NCBI GenBank assembly: GCA_017828935.1
Contig: JAGAUG010000017.1
Location: 1 to 5,515, forward strand
Reading direction: 5' to 3'
Source: Oscillospiraceae bacterium
GTDB lineage: Bacteria; Bacillota; Clostridia; Oscillospirales; Ruminococcaceae
Length of the DNA stretch: 5,515 bases
Shown here piece after piece: positions 5,460-5,515 of this stretch. The notes beneath the pieces were generated by a model, which was given only the letters and a program-made list of their open reading frames with translations, had not been told where the DNA came from and did no database searches. Numbering within the stretch: position 1 is the stretch's first letter; each line of letters begins with the position of its first letter. The translations under genes and the position numbers were made by a program.

Positions 5460-5483
5460 ATAATCTATAAATTTAAAGATTAT
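5460..5483 (+). other. Weak stem-loop after corA
   Basis: ATAATCT (5460-5466) and AGATTAT (5477-5483) form a 7-bp stem with a 10-nt loop. No T-run follows, so termination after corA is not supported and read-through into the next gene is possible. Confidence 0.3.
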
Positions 5484-5503
5484 CAGAAAGAAGTGATTTG
5501 AAC

Positions 5504-5515
5504 TTGAAATTCAAA
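5504..5515 (+). CDS. Possible start of a further gene, cut by the window edge
   Basis: AAAGAAGTGAT (5487-5497) matches 9 of 11 positions of the extended Shine-Dalgarno complement and stands 6 nt before TTG at 5504, nearly the same geometry as at corA. Only four codons (TTG AAA TTC AAA) are visible, so nothing can be said of the product. A TTG at 5498 in the same frame is too close to the site. If real, it may be co-transcribed with corA. Confidence 0.3.

Noticed and set aside
1..5515. tRNA, rRNA, CRISPR array, insertion sequence or transposase
   Set aside because: No cloverleaf, rRNA motif, regularly spaced repeat or transposase motif was seen on either strand.

Overview
The window is strongly AT-rich and reads as a piece of a low-GC Gram-positive chromosome, most likely a spore-forming member of the Clostridia. 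The basis is a SpoIID sporulation protein, a Firmicutes-type glutamine synthetase of 444 residues, a lipobox lipoprotein resembling lipoproteins of gut Clostridia, strong AGGAGG-type ribosome binding sites, TTG starts and TTGACT/TATAAT promoters. The species cannot be named from the sequence alone.

Layout. Positions 1-300 hold the last 99 codons of an unrecognised gene that enters from the left. It converges on spoIID (421-1575, minus strand), and the two share a hairpin terminator at 371-417. A 194-bp AT-rich gap with three 17-bp tandem repeats separates spoIID from the divergent glnA (1770-3104). glnA is followed by a long rod-like terminator (3131-3223) and about 200 bp of non-coding DNA with palindromes and A/T tracts. 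A good sigma-A promoter at 3436-3464 then drives a lipoprotein gene (3512-4201) that ends in its own terminator. A second sigma-A promoter (4286-4314) opens a leader of about 160 nt with a 27-codon ORF and a long hairpin, then a CorA-family metal transporter gene (4483-5430). A further gene may begin at the right edge.

The genes look like independent transcription units rather than one pathway: spore engulfment, ammonium assimilation, an envelope lipoprotein and divalent cation transport. The clearest candidate for something undescribed is the corA leader. Its small ORF is mostly contained in the hairpin, and the hairpin's 3' arm can alternatively pair with the corA Shine-Dalgarno sequence, as expected of a translation-coupled switch. 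A second oddity is a strong codon-context rule in glnA and corA (C-ending codons before G), which the left-edge gene does not follow.
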